Below are positions 1 through 8,524 of a DNA stretch of 64,000 bases, piece by piece (positions within the stretch are counted from its first letter, which is position 1; the number at the start of each line of letters is the position of its first letter). The notes below the pieces were generated by a model that worked only from the letters and a program-made list of their open reading frames with translations, made no database searches and was not told where the DNA came from. Both the position numbers and the translations under genes were made by a program. The stretch is taken from assembly GCA_000434335.1 (NCBI GenBank), contig FR878232.1, forward strand, positions 1 to 64,000. The letters are read 5' to 3'. This stretch comes from Clostridium sp. CAG:492 (GTDB lineage: Bacteria > Bacillota > Clostridia > TANB77 > CAG-508).

Positions 1-75
1 AAAAATAAATAAAAAATAAATAAAAAAATAAATATAAAAATAAATATAAAAATAAATATAAAAATTAAATAATCA
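1..75. repeat. Low-complexity AAATAAATA tract
   Basis: Almost only A and T, built from repeated AAATAAATA units, directly upstream of recR. The same style of sequence recurs at 2949-3180. No gene is visible. Confidence 0.7.
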
Positions 76-97
76 AACATGAAAGGAAGGTTAGAAA

Positions 98-697
98 ATG
101 TCATATTATTCGCCATCAATAGAAAAATTAATTGAGGCTTTTGAAAAATTACCGAGTATAGGAAATAAAACTGCTGCAAGATTGGCATTTTATATATTAA
201 ATGCTAGCCAAGAAGAAACTAATGAATTTGTAGAAGCAATTGTAAATGCTAAAAAGAATTTAAAATATTGTTCAATATGTTATAATATTTCAGATACAGA
301 CCCATGTGCAATTTGCTCTAATGCAGGAAGAGATAAATCTGTAATATGCGTAGTTGAAGATGTAAAAGATATAGTCGCAATGGAAAAAACACACGAATTT
401 AAAGGTCTTTATCATGTATTACATGGTTCAATTTCACCAATGAACGGAATAGGTCCAGATGATATAAAAATAAAAGAGCTATTGACTAGATTAATGGAAG
501 GAACAGTAAAAGAAGTAATTTTAGCAACAAATCCACGAGTAGAAGGAGAAGCTACAGCTATTTATTTATCAAAATTGATAAAACCACTAGGGATAACAGT
601 AACAAGAATAGCACATGGAATTCCAGTTGGTGGAGATTTAGAATATACAGATGAGGTTACATTAAGTAAAGCGTTAGAAGGAAGAAGAGAAATTTAA
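98..697 (+). CDS. recR: Recombination mediator protein RecR
   Basis: RecR, with RecO and RecF, helps load RecA on gapped DNA during recombinational repair. The 199-residue product has the standard family length. An N-terminal helix-hairpin-helix region contains [14 protein letters not shown] (residues 18-31). A four-cysteine zinc site follows at C58, C61, C70 and C73, then a Toprim domain begins near residue 80 ([10 protein letters not shown]). The start is supported by GGAAGG about 8 bases upstream. In many Firmicutes recR follows dnaX and a YbaB/EbfC gene; only low-complexity AT sequence is visible upstream here. Identification is secure. Confidence 0.97.
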   Translation: MSYYSPSIEKLIEAFEKLPSIGNKTAARLAFYILNASQEETNEFVEAIVNAKKNLKYCSICYNISDTDPCAICSNAGRDKSVICVVEDVKDIVAMEKTHEFKGLYHVLHGSISPMNGIGPDDIKIKELLTRLMEGTVKEVILATNPRVEGEATAIYLSKLIKPLGITVTRIAHGIPVGGDLEYTDEVTLSKALEGRREI

Positions 698-742
698 AAA
701 TGTAATTTTAAAGCAATAATTATGTGTAAGTTATATACAATT

Positions 743-901
743 TTATTTGATATCTGAAATTAGTGTTATATTAGTACCCAAAGCAGAAAAGAAATCACCA
801 AGAGTAGCTGTTTGATCTGCAGATAATCCATCAGATAAATAAATAGCTAAAATATTAGCAAGCGTTACTAATTCAGTACCTGTCAAATTATCCAAAAACA
901 T
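743..901 (-). CDS. Small clostridial protein, possibly DUF6774-like
   Basis: The start chosen is the ATG at 901, preceded on the minus strand by AAGGGGTG at good spacing; a longer reading frame extends to 952 but has no such site. The 52-residue product begins MFLDNLTGTELVTLANIL and continues with LSADQTATLGDFFSALGTN. This hydrophobic, alanine- and leucine-rich pattern resembles short clostridial proteins of unknown function that I associate with DUF6774; the family assignment is from memory and tentative. It is convergent with recR. A hairpin in its leader may cover the ribosome-binding site. Confidence 0.6.
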   Translation of the reverse strand: MFLDNLTGTELVTLANILAIYLSDGLSADQTATLGDFFSALGTNITLISDIK

Positions 902-904
902 AAA

Positions 905-940
905 GATACACCCCTTAATAAAATATGAGGTGTATTTTTT
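905..940. promoter_or_regulatory. Hairpin over the RBS of the small minus-strand gene / plus-strand terminator
   Basis: ATACACC (906-912) pairs with GGTGTAT (929-935), followed by a T-run on the plus strand. On the minus strand the same stem pairs part of the AAGGGGTG ribosome-binding site of the gene at 743-901. It may be a terminator for recR or an RBS-masking hairpin. Confidence 0.4.
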
Positions 941-1052
941 GTATGTGAACACATATAAAGTTAATAATAAAATTTTACGGATTTTATTTTAATAATAGTT
1001 TTAGCAAGTAACAATTTATAATAATAATATTTATTAAATATGCACATAAATA

Positions 1053-1088
1053 GAAAAACAGAGCAGATATAAAAATGCTCTGTTTTTG
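1053..1088 (-). terminator. Rho-independent terminator of the glycosyltransferase gene
   Basis: Perfect 12-bp stem AAAAACAGAGCA (1054-1065) / TGCTCTGTTTTT (1076-1087). It lies just past the stop of the minus-strand gene at 1097 and ends in a U-run in that direction. Confidence 0.8.
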
Positions 1089-1096
1089 TAATTTAT

Positions 1097-2233
1097 TTAA
1101 ATTAATTCATTTTTTAATATTTCGCATATATGTTTTGTTGAATCTATATGAGCTAAATTATGTGTTTTTTCTTTCATTGATTCGAGTAAAGTTTCAGATT
1201 TTAGCAAGTTTGATATTACAATATCTGGAGAATCGTTTTTTCTTAACCAAACTGCCACACCAGATTGCTCTAAAAATTCTGCATTTTCTTCTTCTTGACC
1301 TGGTATAGGGTTTATTACTAATATTGGTAATGATGATGCTAAACTTTCTGAAATTGTTAACCCACCAGGTTTGGTTACTACTAAACTAGAAATTGACATT
1401 ACTTCTGGAACTTTATCTATAAATTCATATATTTTTAATGAGCTTGAATCTTCTAATGTATTTGCAAGGTCCTTAAAAGCATGATTCATTTTCGGATTTT
1501 TTCCAGAAATTGCTACTATTTGATATTTATCTAAATAGTGTGTTAATGTTTGTAAAATTTCTACAGTTCTACTTTTTCCAAGTCCAAATTCACCACCACC
1601 AAAAAATAATATTGTTTTTTTATTAGGTGATAAATTAAACATTTTATAAATTTCATCTTTATTAAAATTAGATGAAAATTTGCTTGACAATGGTATTCCC
1701 GTAACAAAAACTTTTTCATCGGGTATTTTAAAATCATTTACTAGCGATGTTTTCATTCTATCATTTGATACAAAAAAGTAATCGCCATATTCATTTCCAA
1801 CAAGCCATTGGTCGTGAGGTGCAAAATCAGTTAAAATTGTAGCTAATTTACAATTTATTTTTCCTTTTCGTTTTAAATAACTAGTCATCTGTGTACCAAA
1901 TGGATGAGTTGATATTACCAAATCTGGGGAGTACTCTTCAAATAAACTTTTTAGCTTTCGAGATATAACTTTATTTGTTGTACTACTTATTTTTGAAAGA
2001 GCACCTTTTTCAGAATGATAATATACTTGTTTCCAAGCCCAAGGAGCTTTTTTTGCCATTTCTTTGTATGCTCCAGTTGTTATTTTATCTAAAGCCTTAT
2101 TTATATATTTAATACAATCGACTATGTTAGTTTCTACATTTTCAAAATTATTATCAATATATTCTTTAATGGATTTAGCAGCAGAAAGATGTCCACCACC
2201 ATAAGCTGCGTATAAAATTAGAATTTTTTTCAT
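1097..2233 (-). CDS. UgtP/MGDG-synthase-type diacylglycerol glycosyltransferase
   Basis: A 378-residue GT28-type glycosyltransferase of the MGDG synthase/UgtP family. Such enzymes transfer hexose from UDP-sugar to diacylglycerol at the inner membrane face, making glycolipids and lipoteichoic-acid anchors. The N-terminus MKKILILYAAYGGGHLSAAK contains the family's GGGH loop. The C-terminal donor-site region has FFGGGEFGLGKS (around residue 211) and KPGGLTISES (around 288-297). Length matches UgtP (about 380). The start is supported by GAAAGGTAG upstream on the minus strand. It is transcribed alone, toward the terminator at 1053-1088. The exact sugar and number of transfers cannot be read from sequence. 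Confidence 0.88.
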   Translation of the reverse strand: MKKILILYAAYGGGHLSAAKSIKEYIDNNFENVETNIVDCIKYINKALDKITTGAYKEMAKKAPWAWKQVYYHSEKGALSKISSTTNKVISRKLKSLFEEYSPDLVISTHPFGTQMTSYLKRKGKINCKLATILTDFAPHDQWLVGNEYGDYFFVSNDRMKTSLVNDFKIPDEKVFVTGIPLSSKFSSNFNKDEIYKMFNLSPNKKTILFFGGGEFGLGKSRTVEILQTLTHYLDKYQIVAISGKNPKMNHAFKDLANTLEDSSSLKIYEFIDKVPEVMSISSLVVTKPGGLTISESLASSLPILVINPIPGQEEENAEFLEQSGVAVWLRKNDSPDIVISNLLKSETLLESMKEKTHNLAHIDSTKHICEILKNELI

Positions 2234-2372
2234 TTTTTCTACCTTTCATAAATAATCTGAAAAAATTGTACCATACTATAATAAAAACAACAAGAAAAAT
2301 TTAGAAGATTTAAAAGTTGTTAGGGTAATTTTCTCTATTGCTATACAATTGTTTAAATTTGTAAAGTAAAAA

Positions 2373-2408
2373 GTTTATAGGTGTATCTTAAAACCTAGAT
2401 ATATTAAA
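2373..2408 (+). promoter_or_regulatory. Shared germination-gene leader motif, copy 1
   Basis: GTTTATAGGT followed by TTAAAACCTAGATATATTA upstream of the sleB-like gene. A near copy lies upstream of ypeB at 3196-3232. AGGT and ACCT could pair; alternatively the block is a sporulation promoter. Confidence 0.35.
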
Positions 2409-2474
2409 TTAGAATGAAAGGAATTAATCAATTAATAAATTAATTTTTTTATATAATTGGTTATATTAGGAAAG

Positions 2475-2948
2475 ATGAAAAAAAGTTTAAAATATTTTAT
2501 TATATGCTCTATATTTATAGTTTTTACATTATTTGTACTATTATTTAAAACGAATAATGTAGATATTGTTCAAGCTGCTACAAATAATAATACATCTGAT
2601 GTGCAGTTAATAGCGAGAGCCATTAATGGTGAGGCAAGAGGTGAACCTTATGAAGGTCAAGTAGCCGTAGGGGCAGTTATATTAAACAGAGTAAAAAGCT
2701 CTAAGTTTCCAAATACAATAGCTGGTGTAATATACCAGTCTGGTGCATTTACAGCAGTTTCAGATGGTCAAATAAATGTACCCATAGCATCAAATTCAAC
2801 AGTAGTAAAAGCTGCACAAGATGCATTAAATGGCTGGGATCCAACAGGTGGTGCAATATATTATTTTAATCCAAATACAGCAACTAATAAATGGATTTGG
2901 TCAAGACCACAGATAAAGACAATTGGAAATCACATTTTTTGTAAATAA
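2475..2948 (+). CDS. SleB/CwlJ-type spore cortex hydrolase
   Basis: Cell-wall hydrolase of the SleB/CwlJ catalytic family (Hydrolase_2), which degrades spore cortex peptidoglycan at germination. A signal peptide (MKKSLKYFIICSIFIVFTLF) is followed by a short linker and the catalytic domain. The conserved LIARAINGEARGEPYEGQ segment holds the likely catalytic glutamate. There is no N-terminal peptidoglycan-binding repeat, so it is shorter than B. subtilis SleB. The ATG at 2475 has AGGA close by; an in-frame TTG lies 18 bases upstream without a site. The next gene is ypeB, its usual partner, which supports a SleB role. Confidence 0.9.
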   Translation: MKKSLKYFIICSIFIVFTLFVLLFKTNNVDIVQAATNNNTSDVQLIARAINGEARGEPYEGQVAVGAVILNRVKSSKFPNTIAGVIYQSGAFTAVSDGQINVPIASNSTVVKAAQDALNGWDPTGGAIYYFNPNTATNKWIWSRPQIKTIGNHIFCK

Positions 2949-3180
2949 AAAATAAGTAAAAAATTAAATAAAAACAAATGAGAAATGAGTAGAAAATAAA
3001 TAGAAAGTAAATAAAAAAATAGAGAAAAAATAAATAAAAATGAATGAAAAATAAATAGAAAATAAACAGAAAATAAATAAAAAAATAAATGAAAAATGAA
3101 TGGAAAATAAATAAAAAATAAACAGAAAATAAATAAAGATAGACAGAGAATAAGTAAAAAAATAAATATATGATAAATCA
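2949..3180. repeat. Degenerate AAATAAATAGAAAATAAA repeat tract between sleB and ypeB
   Basis: About 230 bases of purine-rich, imperfect tandem units of 8-16 bases (AAATAAATAGAAAATAAA, GAAAATAAACAG, AAAAATGAATGG). The only open frame is an F/L/I-rich antisense frame, which I do not consider a gene. Confidence 0.75.
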
Positions 3181-3195
3181 ATTAAGACAATAAAG

Positions 3196-3232
3196 GTTTA
3201 TAGGTAACCAATTTAAAAACCTAAATATGTTA
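3196..3232 (+). promoter_or_regulatory. Shared germination-gene leader motif, copy 2
   Basis: GTTTATAGGTAACC, then AAAAACCTAAATATGTTATA, upstream of ypeB. It matches the block at 2373-2408 upstream of the sleB-like gene. Confidence 0.35.
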
Positions 3233-3248
3233 TATAAGGAATGATATT

Positions 3249-4634
3249 GTGAGTGATTTTAGAATTAAAATGAAAGACTTTGGAAAAAAATTAAGAAGTA
3301 AAAGATTAAATATATTGGCAGTTGCATTATTGATTGCATTTATATTAATAGTAATTTATTCATATAATACACAAAAAAAATATAGACAATCAATTGAAAA
3401 TAATTATAATATGGCATTTTTTCAATTAGTAGATTATGTACAAGATGTTGAAGTATATCTTGCTAAATCTGTAATTTCAAATTCGCCAGAAAGTGGTGCT
3501 GAAACATTAACTTATATATGGAGAGAAGCAAATTTAGCCCAAACATATTTATCTATGCTACCAATGAATAGTGTAGAGCTAGAGAATACTGCAAAATTTT
3601 TGAATCAAGTCAGTGATTATAGTTATTCTTTATCAAGAAAAACTATTAATAACACAGAACTAAGTCAGGAAGATTTAGATAATTTGGATAAATTACACGA
3701 TTATAGTTTGCAATTAGAAAATACACTAAATCAGTTATCTTTAGATATAAATGATGGAAGAATTACTTGGGGTGAACTAACAAATAAAGCAGCACCTGCA
3801 TTTGCAAAACAGGTAAGTAATATTTCACAAGATAGCTTTGGCTCTTTAGAAGAAAATTTTCATGAATATGCAGGTTTAATATATGATGGTGCATATTCAG
3901 AGCATATGACAAATCCAGAAAGAAGAGGCTTAACTGGTGATGATATTGATGAGGAGACAGCAAAAAATAAAGTTGAAGAATTTATTTCAAAAGATAAAAT
4001 TAAAAAAATTGAAAGCAATGGTTTAACAGAAAATGCAAATATACAATCATATGATTTTATAATAACAACAACAAATGACGAGATTGTTTGGGTATCAATT
4101 TCACAAAAAGGTGGCCATATAATTTCAATGAATTATAATAGAGATGTAACTACGGAAATATTATCACAAGAAGATATTGATAAAGTAGCACAAAATTTCC
4201 TTGAACAAAAAGGCTTTAAAAATATGAAAAAAACATATTTTACTAAAAGAGATGGAATAGAAACTATAAATTTCGCATATGAACAAGATAATGTAATTGT
4301 ATATCCAGATTTAATAAAAGTAAAAATTGCATTAGATAATGGTGAAATACTTGGTATTGAAACAACAGGATATTTAAATTCACATACACAAAGAACAATG
4401 CCACAAATAAAAGTAAGTAAAGAAGAAGCAAAAGCAAAAATAAATAAAAATTTACAAATTGAAAGTGAAAGATTAGCAATAATTCCAACAGAATTTCAAA
4501 CAGAAATAATGTGTTGGGAATTTAAAGGTAGAGTTGATGACAGAGAATTTTTAGTTTATATAAATGTTGAAACAGGAAAAGAAGAAGATATTTTAGTAAT
4601 ATTAAATAGTGATGAAGGAACTTTAACAATGTAA
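3249..4634 (+). CDS. ypeB: Germination protein YpeB
   Basis: YpeB stabilises and localises the cortex hydrolase SleB in the spore and is needed for cortex breakdown. The 461-residue product has one N-terminal membrane segment (about residues 19-40, LNILAVALLIAFILIVIYSY). A helical region with paired alpha-hairpins follows, then C-terminal PepSY-like repeats from about residue 240. The start is GTG, with AAGGA eight bases upstream; no better ATG is near. It lies downstream of the sleB-like hydrolase and shares an upstream motif with it. Family length is about 450, so the gene looks intact. Confidence 0.92.
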   Translation: MSDFRIKMKDFGKKLRSKRLNILAVALLIAFILIVIYSYNTQKKYRQSIENNYNMAFFQLVDYVQDVEVYLAKSVISNSPESGAETLTYIWREANLAQTYLSMLPMNSVELENTAKFLNQVSDYSYSLSRKTINNTELSQEDLDNLDKLHDYSLQLENTLNQLSLDINDGRITWGELTNKAAPAFAKQVSNISQDSFGSLEENFHEYAGLIYDGAYSEHMTNPERRGLTGDDIDEETAKNKVEEFISKDKIKKIESNGLTENANIQSYDFIITTTNDEIVWVSISQKGGHIISMNYNRDVTTEILSQEDIDKVAQNFLEQKGFKNMKKTYFTKRDGIETINFAYEQDNVIVYPDLIKVKIALDNGEILGIETTGYLNSHTQRTMPQIKVSKEEAKAKINKNLQIESERLAIIPTEFQTEIMCWEFKGRVDDREFLVYINVETGKEEDILVILNSDEGTLTM

Positions 4635-5103
4635 AAAATTACTATTATAAAAAAATAAAAAAAGCACAAAATAGTATTGAAAAACAAATAAATAATAAAA
4701 AAAGATTAAATTAAAATTTAGTTTTAAATAATTATTGATTAAATAAAATTAAGATTTATGAATTATTTTTATAATTTTAATTATAAAATAATAATTTAAT
4801 AAAATTAATTATTTAAAATAAATTATTTTAAATTAATTATTAAAAATTAATTATTGAAATAAAATCAATTATTATAAATTAATTTTAAAACTATAATTAT
4901 TAATTTATAAAATATATAAATTACTATTAAATAATATATTTATGATAATTATTTTAGTTATATTTATAGTATTTTAAATTAATAATAATTAAAAGAATTA
5001 ATAAAAAAATAATTAAAAAATTAATTATAAAAAAATTTAATAATAATTAAAAATATTTTTTATAATAAAAATTTAATCAATGTTTATTAAATACAAGTTT
5101 TTC
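4635..5103. repeat. Extreme AT-rich intergenic region
   Basis: About 470 bases, almost entirely A/T, with recurrent TTAATTATT and AAATTAATT motifs. I see no gene. The end near 5080 must contain the promoter of the SASP gene, but no clear sporulation sigma site stands out. Confidence 0.7.
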
Positions 5104-5120
5104 AAAGGAGGATTTTTGTT

Positions 5121-5294
5121 ATGTCTAGGAAAAAGACAATGATGTCTGAAGCTTTAAAAGAAGAGATAGCAAAAGAGCTTGGAGTATATGAACAAGTAAA
5201 AAAAGATGGTGGATGGCAAAATGTTTCATCTAAAGATTGTGGAAATATTGTTACTAAAGCTATAGAAATTGCAAACAGAAAAGTAGAAGAATAA
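5121..5294 (+). CDS. Small acid-soluble spore protein, alpha/beta type
   Basis: A 57-residue protein of the alpha/beta-type SASP family, which coats and protects DNA in the dormant spore. Recognisable features are MSEALKEEIAKELGV (residues 8-22), the family's N-terminal helix, and DCGNIVTKAIEIANR near the C-terminus, corresponding to the second conserved block. AAAGGAGG sits nine bases upstream of the ATG. A perfect terminator follows directly. In this family expression is normally forespore-specific under sigma G; that is family knowledge, not seen here. It is compact, like clostridial SASP variants. Confidence 0.88.
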   Translation: MSRKKTMMSEALKEEIAKELGVYEQVKKDGGWQNVSSKDCGNIVTKAIEIANRKVEE

Positions 5295-5332
5295 AAATAA
5301 GGACGAAAATATAAATTTTCGTCCTTATTTTT
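5293..5332 (+). terminator. Strong Rho-independent terminator after the SASP gene
   Basis: An 18-bp perfect stem: 5293-5310 pairs with 5315-5332, around the loop ATAA, centred on AAGGACGAAAAT. It starts inside the SASP stop codon. Confidence 0.9.
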
Positions 5333-5444
5333 ATAAATATTTTTTTAATACTGTTTAGAATTACGTACAAAATATATTTATAATTTATATTGTTAAGCAA
5401 TTGTTTCAAAGATATTAGTAACAATATATTTTTTTCATAAAAAC

Positions 5445-5473
5445 TTGTAAAATTTTTATATAGAGCATATAAT
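5445..5473 (+). promoter_or_regulatory. Probable sigma-A promoter of murF
   Basis: TTGTAA (5445-5450), a 17-base spacer, then TATAAT (5468-5473). Transcription would start near 5480, giving a leader of about 70 bases before murF. Confidence 0.6.
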
Positions 5474-5548
5474 TTAAAAGAATTTTTAGGAAGGGAGAGG
5501 TAATCCGATTATTTACATAGTATTTTAATGGGATTATACGTGATTTAA

Positions 5549-6943
5549 ATGAAAAATTTACAAGTAAGAGATATAATAGAGCAATGTGATGGAAAATTAA
5601 TAATTGGTAATGTAAACATAGAATGTGTAGACTTTTGCACAGACACAAGAAAAATAAAAAAAGATGATACATATGTTGGTTTAAAAGGTGAAAAATTTAA
5701 TGGTAGTGAATTTTATAAAACTGCTCTTGAATTAGGAGCAAAAGTTTGTATATTACAAGATGTAACATTAGATGAAGAAACAATAGAAAAATATAATGAT
5801 AGAGCAATAATATTGGTACAAGACACATTAAAAGCATTACAGTCAATTGCAAAATATAAAAGAAGTTTATATAACATACCAGTAATAGCTATTACGGGAA
5901 GTGTAGGAAAAACAAGTACAAAGGATATAATAGCAAGTGTTGTATCAACAAAATATAAAACATTAAAAACAGAAGGTAATTTTAATAATCATATAGGAGT
6001 TCCATTAACAATATTACGTTTAAAAGATGAAGAAGCAATGGTAGTAGAAATGGGTATGAGCAACCTAGGTGAAATAAGCTTACTTACAAATATTGTAAAA
6101 CCAACAACAGCTGTGATAACAAATGTTGGAACAGCACATATTGGAAATTTAGGCTCTCGAGAAAATATATTAAAAGCAAAATTAGAAATATTAGAAGGAT
6201 TAGCTGAAAATGGAACTTTAATTATTAATAATGATAATGATATGTTACATATGTGGAATGAAAAAAATAAAAAATATAAGGTAATGGATTTTGGAATTAA
6301 AAGTGAAAGCGATATAATGCCGGAAAATATTGAATTACAGGCAAATGAAAGTAGATATAAAGTAAAAATAAATGATAAATACTATGATGTAAGTGTACCC
6401 GTAGGAGGAGAGCCATTTATTTATAATAGTTTATGCGCAATTTGTGTTGGAGAAACTTTAAATATAGAAACAGAAAATATAATTTCTGGTATTAAGAAAT
6501 TTGAATTAACGAAAAATAGAATGGAAGTAAGCAAAGTAGGAAGCATTACAATAATAAATGATTGTTATAATGCGAATTTTGATTCAATGAAGGCTGGAAT
6601 TGAAAATTTATCTAAAATGAAAGCAAACAGAAGAATTGCAATATTAGGTGATATGTTAGAGCTAGGTGAATTTTCCGAAAAATTACACAAAGCTGTAGGT
6701 GAAGAAATAGCTAAAAATAAAATTGATATATTAATTACTGTCGGTACTGAAGCGAAAAATATTGCAAAAGAAGCAGAAAATTGTGGAATGAAAAAAAGCG
6801 GAATTTATGAGTTTAATAGCAATAATGATGTAATAAATTATATAATTAACAATAAAAAAGACGAAGATTGTATATTAATAAAAGCATCAAATGGAATGCA
6901 TTTTATAGAAATAGTAAATGAATTAAAAAAACGATTGAAATAG
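5549..6943 (+). CDS. murF: UDP-N-acetylmuramoyl-tripeptide--D-alanyl-D-alanine ligase
   Basis: MurF adds the D-Ala-D-Ala dipeptide to the UDP-MurNAc-tripeptide, the last cytoplasmic step in making the peptidoglycan pentapeptide. The 464-residue product shows the Mur ligase ATP loop GSVGKTSTKD (around residue 114), the family signature around residues 130-150 (TEGNFNNHIGVPLTIL), and the C-terminal ligase domain with NDCYNANFDSMKAGI (around 339-353). There is no Shine-Dalgarno near the ATG. A strong GGAAGGGAGAGG lies about 50 bases upstream, and a six-codon reading frame (MGLYVI) ends immediately before the start, so translation may be coupled. It is followed by a dnaJ-like gene rather than the usual mraY. 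Confidence 0.95.
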   Translation: MKNLQVRDIIEQCDGKLIIGNVNIECVDFCTDTRKIKKDDTYVGLKGEKFNGSEFYKTALELGAKVCILQDVTLDEETIEKYNDRAIILVQDTLKALQSIAKYKRSLYNIPVIAITGSVGKTSTKDIIASVVSTKYKTLKTEGNFNNHIGVPLTILRLKDEEAMVVEMGMSNLGEISLLTNIVKPTTAVITNVGTAHIGNLGSRENILKAKLEILEGLAENGTLIINNDNDMLHMWNEKNKKYKVMDFGIKSESDIMPENIELQANESRYKVKINDKYYDVSVPVGGEPFIYNSLCAICVGETLNIETENIISGIKKFELTKNRMEVSKVGSITIINDCYNANFDSMKAGIENLSKMKANRRIAILGDMLELGEFSEKLHKAVGEEIAKNKIDILITVGTEAKNIAKEAENCGMKKSGIYEFNSNNDVINYIINNKKDEDCILIKASNGMHFIEIVNELKKRLK

Positions 6944-6963
6944 CCTTTAAATGGTGCTATAAT
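6935..6963 (+). promoter_or_regulatory. Sigma-A promoter of the DnaJ-like gene
   Basis: TTGAAA (6935-6940), a 17-base spacer, TATAAT (6958-6963). It overlaps the end of murF. Confidence 0.7.
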
Positions 6964-7004
6964 GCAGTAAAAAATGAACAAAAGTAGAAAGGACGTTAAA
7001 TATT

Positions 7005-7898
7005 ATGATTTTTAAGAATTACTACAAAATATTGGGTTTAACAAATAATATAAAATCTACACAAGAAGAAATAAAATCTGCTTATAGAGAGCAAGCAAAA
7101 AAATATCATCCTGACGTAAATGTAAATAATAAAAATGCAGAAGAAAGATTTAAAGATATAAATGAAGCATATAGAACACTATCTGATCCAATTCAGAAGA
7201 AAAAGTATGATAGAACTTGGAATAATTATGTTGGGAAAAAAATACAAAAAGCAAATTCTGGTGAAAGAGAAATTAGAGTGAATGATATTGTAAATATGTT
7301 TTTTGGAGGAAATTTAACAAAAAAAACATCAGAAGAAAAACAACAAATTAAGGGAGAAAACATAGAAGTACAAATAGATATATCTATAAAGGAGGCTTTT
7401 GAAGGAACTCATAAAATGATATCATTCAATAATGAAAAAGATAAAAATAAAAAAATAGATATTGATATAAAAAAAGGTATAAAAAAAGGCGAAATAATAA
7501 GAATTGAAGGTAAAGGGAAAAAAGGAAAAAATGGTGGAGAAGACGGTGATTTTTTAGCTAAAATAAATATTGTAGATAATGGAACATACAAATTGGTAAA
7601 TGATGATATATATGTTAATTTATATGTAACACCTTGGGATGCTGCATTAGGAGCAAAATTATCAGTTAGTGGAATTGATGGCGAAATATCGCTATTAATT
7701 CCTAAAGGAACACAAAATGGTGATAAAATATCTATTCCAAACAAAGGATATTATATAACGGAAAATAAAAGAGGAAAACTTATAATTGAAATTAATGTAG
7801 TAATTCCAAAAAAATTATCTGAAAAAGAAAAAGAGCTATTTTTAAAATTAAAGAAAATATCAAAATTTAATCCCAATAATATAGTAGACATAAAATAA
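7005..7898 (+). CDS. DnaJ-like (CbpA-type) co-chaperone
   Basis: A J-domain protein that stimulates DnaK ATPase activity. The J domain spans residues 3-66, with the catalytic HPD tripeptide at 35-37 (KYHPDVN). After a linker come two substrate-binding beta domains (about 115-290, starting NIEVQIDISIKEAFEG). There is no cysteine-rich CxxCxGxG zinc region, so it belongs to the CbpA/type II class, not canonical DnaJ; the 297-residue length fits. The start is supported by GAAAGGA upstream. It has its own promoter at 6935-6963. It is followed by the T4SS-associated operon, but I see no reason to link the two. Confidence 0.88.
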   Translation: MIFKNYYKILGLTNNIKSTQEEIKSAYREQAKKYHPDVNVNNKNAEERFKDINEAYRTLSDPIQKKKYDRTWNNYVGKKIQKANSGEREIRVNDIVNMFFGGNLTKKTSEEKQQIKGENIEVQIDISIKEAFEGTHKMISFNNEKDKNKKIDIDIKKGIKKGEIIRIEGKGKKGKNGGEDGDFLAKINIVDNGTYKLVNDDIYVNLYVTPWDAALGAKLSVSGIDGEISLLIPKGTQNGDKISIPNKGYYITENKRGKLIIEINVVIPKKLSEKEKELFLKLKKISKFNPNNIVDIK

Positions 7899-7902
7899 AT
7901 GA

Positions 7903-7932
7903 TTGACAAAATATTAAAATTGGTGATATAAT
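7903..7932 (+). promoter_or_regulatory. Sigma-A promoter of the virD4 operon
   Basis: Consensus TTGACA (7903-7908), an 18-base spacer and consensus TATAAT (7927-7932), upstream of the gene at 7996. It appears to drive 7996-10875. Confidence 0.8.
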
Positions 7933-7995
7933 AAAAAATGTATTATGAGCGAAAGATAAACTATGTAGAAGGCATAGGAAAGGGGTGTATATTAT

Positions 7996-8505
7996 ATGGA
8001 ATATATACAAGGCAAACATTTTAGTATAATGGATTCAAAAAAAGTTAATACAGTAATTTATGAACTAAGTGATAATAAAGAAAATCAAAAAAAACATCCT
8101 AGATACACAATTGATAGATTAGATTCTATAGAAGAATTTAGAAATGATAAAATAAAAAGGACGTATTTTGTTGATGAACCAAAAAAATCTGGAAACAAAT
8201 TACTTTTTCTATCTTTCGAGGAAGATAAAGTTACTGTTAATATGGGAATTTTAAAAAATGATGAAGTAAAAATAACAAAAAAACCCGTACCTGTAAAATT
8301 TGATACATTGTACAAAGAAAGTGACACAGAATATTATAAAGAATTTAATTGCACACCAAACAAAAAAAGGCCTATATCAATTATTGATCCTGAAACAGGA
8401 AAAGAGGTAAAGCCAATTTTATATTATGATAGTAAAACAAATGAAATAAAAGGAAAGTGTAAATTAAAGCCAAACAAACCATATTTAGCTTTTGAAATTG
8501 TGTAA
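7996..8505 (+). CDS. Hypothetical protein, first gene of the virD4 operon
   Basis: I do not recognise this 169-residue protein. It has no signal peptide or membrane segment. It is lysine- and aspartate-rich with a strand-like alternation (for example NKLLFLSFEEDKVTVNMGIL near residues 69-88) and no cysteine cluster. The ATG is supported by AGGAAAGGGG. It lies directly downstream of a consensus promoter and 19 bases before the next small gene, and those two precede the VirD4-type coupling protein. By position it could be a soluble accessory factor or substrate of the secretion system; this is inference only. Confidence 0.7.
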   Translation: MEYIQGKHFSIMDSKKVNTVIYELSDNKENQKKHPRYTIDRLDSIEEFRNDKIKRTYFVDEPKKSGNKLLFLSFEEDKVTVNMGILKNDEVKITKKPVPVKFDTLYKESDTEYYKEFNCTPNKKRPISIIDPETGKEVKPILYYDSKTNEIKGKCKLKPNKPYLAFEIV

Positions 8506-8524
8506 AATAAAAGGAGGTATTTTA

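Noticed and set aside
2930..3181. Minus-strand open frame in the AT repeat tract
   Set aside because: Composed only of F, L, I, S and Y from the low-complexity repeat; no ribosome-binding site; not protein-like.
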